DNA of 49,843 nt, taken from assembly GCF_001279585.1 (NCBI RefSeq), contig NZ_LGEC01000085.1:1-49843 (forward strand). The letters run 5' to 3'. This document shows positions 48,729 through 49,843 of the stretch, piece after piece; within the stretch, counting starts at the first letter, position 1, and each line of letters opens with the position of its first letter. The notes under the pieces were generated by a model. The model did not search any database and was not told where the DNA came from. It was given only the letters and a program-made list of their open reading frames with translations. A program made the translations under genes and the position numbers. This stretch comes from Nocardiopsis sp. NRRL B-16309. GTDB lineage: Bacteria; Actinomycetota; Actinomycetes; Streptosporangiales; Streptosporangiaceae.

Positions 48729-49394
48729 ATGGATTCAGCGAGCGTCTACACCCGTTGCCAGGACCGCCTGCTCGACCTGGCCGCAGGGCTGACCCCCGAG
48801 CAGGCCGCCACTCCCGTGCCCGCCCTCCCGGCCTGGAACGTCCTGCAGGCCTACGCCCACATGGCGGGTGTGTGCGCCGACGTGGTCCGCGGTCTGGTGC
48901 CGCCCTCGGACGACACCGTCACGGCCCGCCAGGTCGCCGAGCGCGCCGACGCCGACCTGGACGCCGTGTGCGCCGAGTGGCGCCGCGAGACCCCCGCCCT
49001 GCTGGAGGTCTTCGCACGCGAGACCCGGGCGCGCTACCGCCTGCCCGCCCTGGACGTGTGGCACCACGAGAACGACGTCCGCGGAGCGCTGGGCCTGGGC
49101 GCACAGACACAGGACGCCGACCAGCTCGCGCACTTCGTCCTGGGCGGACTGGCCCGCGGCTGGACCCCGGACCTGCCGGGGGTACGCGTCCTGGCCACCG
49201 ACACCGGGCAGGAGTGGCGGCTGGGCGAGGGGGCCGACCTGGAGTGGCGGGGCAGCGCCTTCGAGATCGCGCGCGCCGTGACAGGCCGCCGCAGCGCGCG
49301 GCAGATCGCCGCCATGGACTGGAGCGGTGACCCGGGCGCCGTCGCGCACCGCCTGCCGACCCTGCCCGCGCCCGAGGCCGACCTGGCCGTCTGA
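48729..49394 (+). CDS. Maleylpyruvate isomerase family (DinB-like, mycothiol-dependent type) protein
   Basis: This 221-aa protein has the MDMPI/DinB four-helix fold: YTRCQDRLLDLAAGLTPEQAATPVPALPAWNVLQAYAHMAGV (split, 7-48) with His44, and LDVWHHENDVRGALG (109-123) with His112, His113 and Asp116 as likely metal ligands. The C-terminal part (about 150-221) resembles the SCP2-like extension common in this family. Enzymes of this type use mycothiol as cofactor, for example in gentisate degradation. The real substrate here is unknown. The gene is monocistronic behind a TetR-like operator, and its message is probably leaderless. Confidence 0.87.
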   Translation: MDSASVYTRCQDRLLDLAAGLTPEQAATPVPALPAWNVLQAYAHMAGVCADVVRGLVPPSDDTVTARQVAERADADLDAVCAEWRRETPALLEVFARETRARYRLPALDVWHHENDVRGALGLGAQTQDADQLAHFVLGGLARGWTPDLPGVRVLATDTGQEWRLGEGADLEWRGSAFEIARAVTGRRSARQIAAMDWSGDPGAVAHRLPTLPAPEADLAV

Positions 49395-49843
49395 GGCCGT
49401 GGCCGACCGGCCGCCGGGTGGGGAATCCCTCGCCCGGCCGGACCGCGGCGTGGGCGGCGCCGGCGGCGGACCGGGCCCGGGAGGTCGGCCGGATCACCAC
49501 CGCCGCCACACCGCCGGGGCCGATCCGGCGGACCCCGCGCCCCGCGGGGGGCCGCCCGGAAGGCCCACCACGACGACGACCAGGTCCTTCGTCCGCACAC
49601 CCTCGCGCGGCGCCCCCGCGGCCGTGCGCGAGGTGTGAGTTCCGCGCGCAATCCTTCTCGTTACCCCCATTGCAGCGGCTTTCCTCCGGTGTTAACTTTT
49701 CGGCACTGCTTGGGAGCGCTCCCGTGACGGGAGCGCTCCCACACCGACCGGGACAGCGCCGACCCGGTCCGGACGGCCCCCGACCCCCACTCCGTCCCGC
49801 ACCGTCGAACGCACACCCCCCACCCCCCCCGTCTCCGGAACAT
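49395..49843. other. Right-end non-coding region with upstream control of a gene beyond the window
   Basis: From 49395 to 49640 the sequence is GC-rich and open in several frames but without coding motifs. From 49650 to 49712 it is less GC-rich, with GTTAACTTTT at 49691-49700, likely promoter DNA. A double CebR box follows (49711-49741), then a C-rich leader to the end. No start codon with a credible ribosome site is seen. Confidence 0.5.
49711..49741. promoter_or_regulatory. Tandem CebR-type operators
   Basis: TGGGAGCGCTCCCG (49711-49724) and CGGGAGCGCTCCCA (49728-49741) each match the CebR consensus in 13 of 14 positions. Their centres are 17 bp apart. The whole 31-bp unit is itself a palindrome except for the central base. 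It should control a cellobiose or cellulose utilisation gene just beyond the window. Confidence 0.88.

Noticed and set aside
49813..49831. C-rich homopolymer tracts near the right edge
   Set aside because: Simple low-complexity sequence with no further pattern.
49661..49843. A - strand ORF of 60 codons at the window edge
   Set aside because: It lies across the double CebR box and has no ribosome site or recognisable sequence. The region reads as promoter DNA.
1..49843. tRNA, rRNA, CRISPR arrays, insertion sequences, prophage genes, attachment sites
   Set aside because: I looked for their typical motifs, such as transposase or integrase signatures, CCA-ended cloverleaves and regular repeats, and found none I could defend. 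Subtle cases could be missed by eye.

Overview
This is very GC-rich DNA (well over 70% G+C by eye, with third codon positions almost all G or C). Genes often start with GTG, overlap by 4 bp (ATGA/GTGA), and in several cases look leaderless. These features, together with PaaR-type and CebR-type operators, a mycothiol-type maleylpyruvate isomerase-like protein and a DUF574 methyltransferase, point to a filamentous actinomycete. A Nocardiopsis-like member of the Nocardiopsaceae is my best guess (inference, not proven). I see no tRNA, rRNA, CRISPR array, prophage or intact insertion sequence.

Layout. The left edge holds the tail of a DeoR-family regulator. A 485-bp regulatory-looking gap follows, and then a tight Tad/Flp pilus locus (700-11351): two secreted proteins, a SAF-domain CpaB/RcpC-like protein, a degenerate MinD/TadZ-like ATPase, CpaF/TadA, TadB, TadC, a 56-aa pilin-like peptide, three TadE/TadF/TadG-like pseudopilins and a 1,095-aa membrane protein with an OmpA-like domain and a long disordered tail. 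No prepilin peptidase is in view. Next comes a run of mostly unlinked single genes (11367-21708): a LysR/DMT-exporter divergent pair, a Vps62-like membrane protein, AlkB, CorA, an O-methyltransferase, an unrecognised coiled-coil membrane protein and a GH1 beta-glucosidase with a perfect CebR box.

A three-gene operon (22276-24786) pairs a long-chain prenyl diphosphate synthase with an MpaB/DUF2236 oxygenase and a small helical protein, with no terpene cyclase. It is followed by a strikingly structured ~135-bp element (24924-25056). Between 25070 and 29655 lie small and orphan genes, including a membrane protein with a perfect RanBP2-type zinc finger, a 30-aa membrane peptide, an RlaP-type nucleotidyltransferase and a DUF574 methyltransferase.

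The largest metabolic block (29740-39310) is a phenylacetate degradation regulon: paaK divergent from paaJ-paaF-paaH-paaG, then paaABCDE-paaI. Two identical 14-bp palindromes match PaaR operators. Phenylacetate is activated by PaaK, epoxidised by PaaABCE, isomerised by PaaG, and beta-oxidised by PaaF/PaaH/PaaJ. The ring-opening gene paaZ and the regulator paaR are not in the window. A 17-bp-stem terminator separates this from a convergent YtfQ-YtfR-YtfT-YjfF-type (galactofuranose-like) ABC transporter, with a divergent LacI regulator and two matching operators.

The right end has a crystallin-J1-labelled family protein overlapped tail-to-tail by a small antisense ORF, a CE1758/CE1759-type flavin monooxygenase-FMN reductase pair behind an unusually AT-rich operator, a TetR-boxed, probably leaderless DinB/maleylpyruvate isomerase-like gene, and finally a double CebR box that should control a gene just beyond the window.
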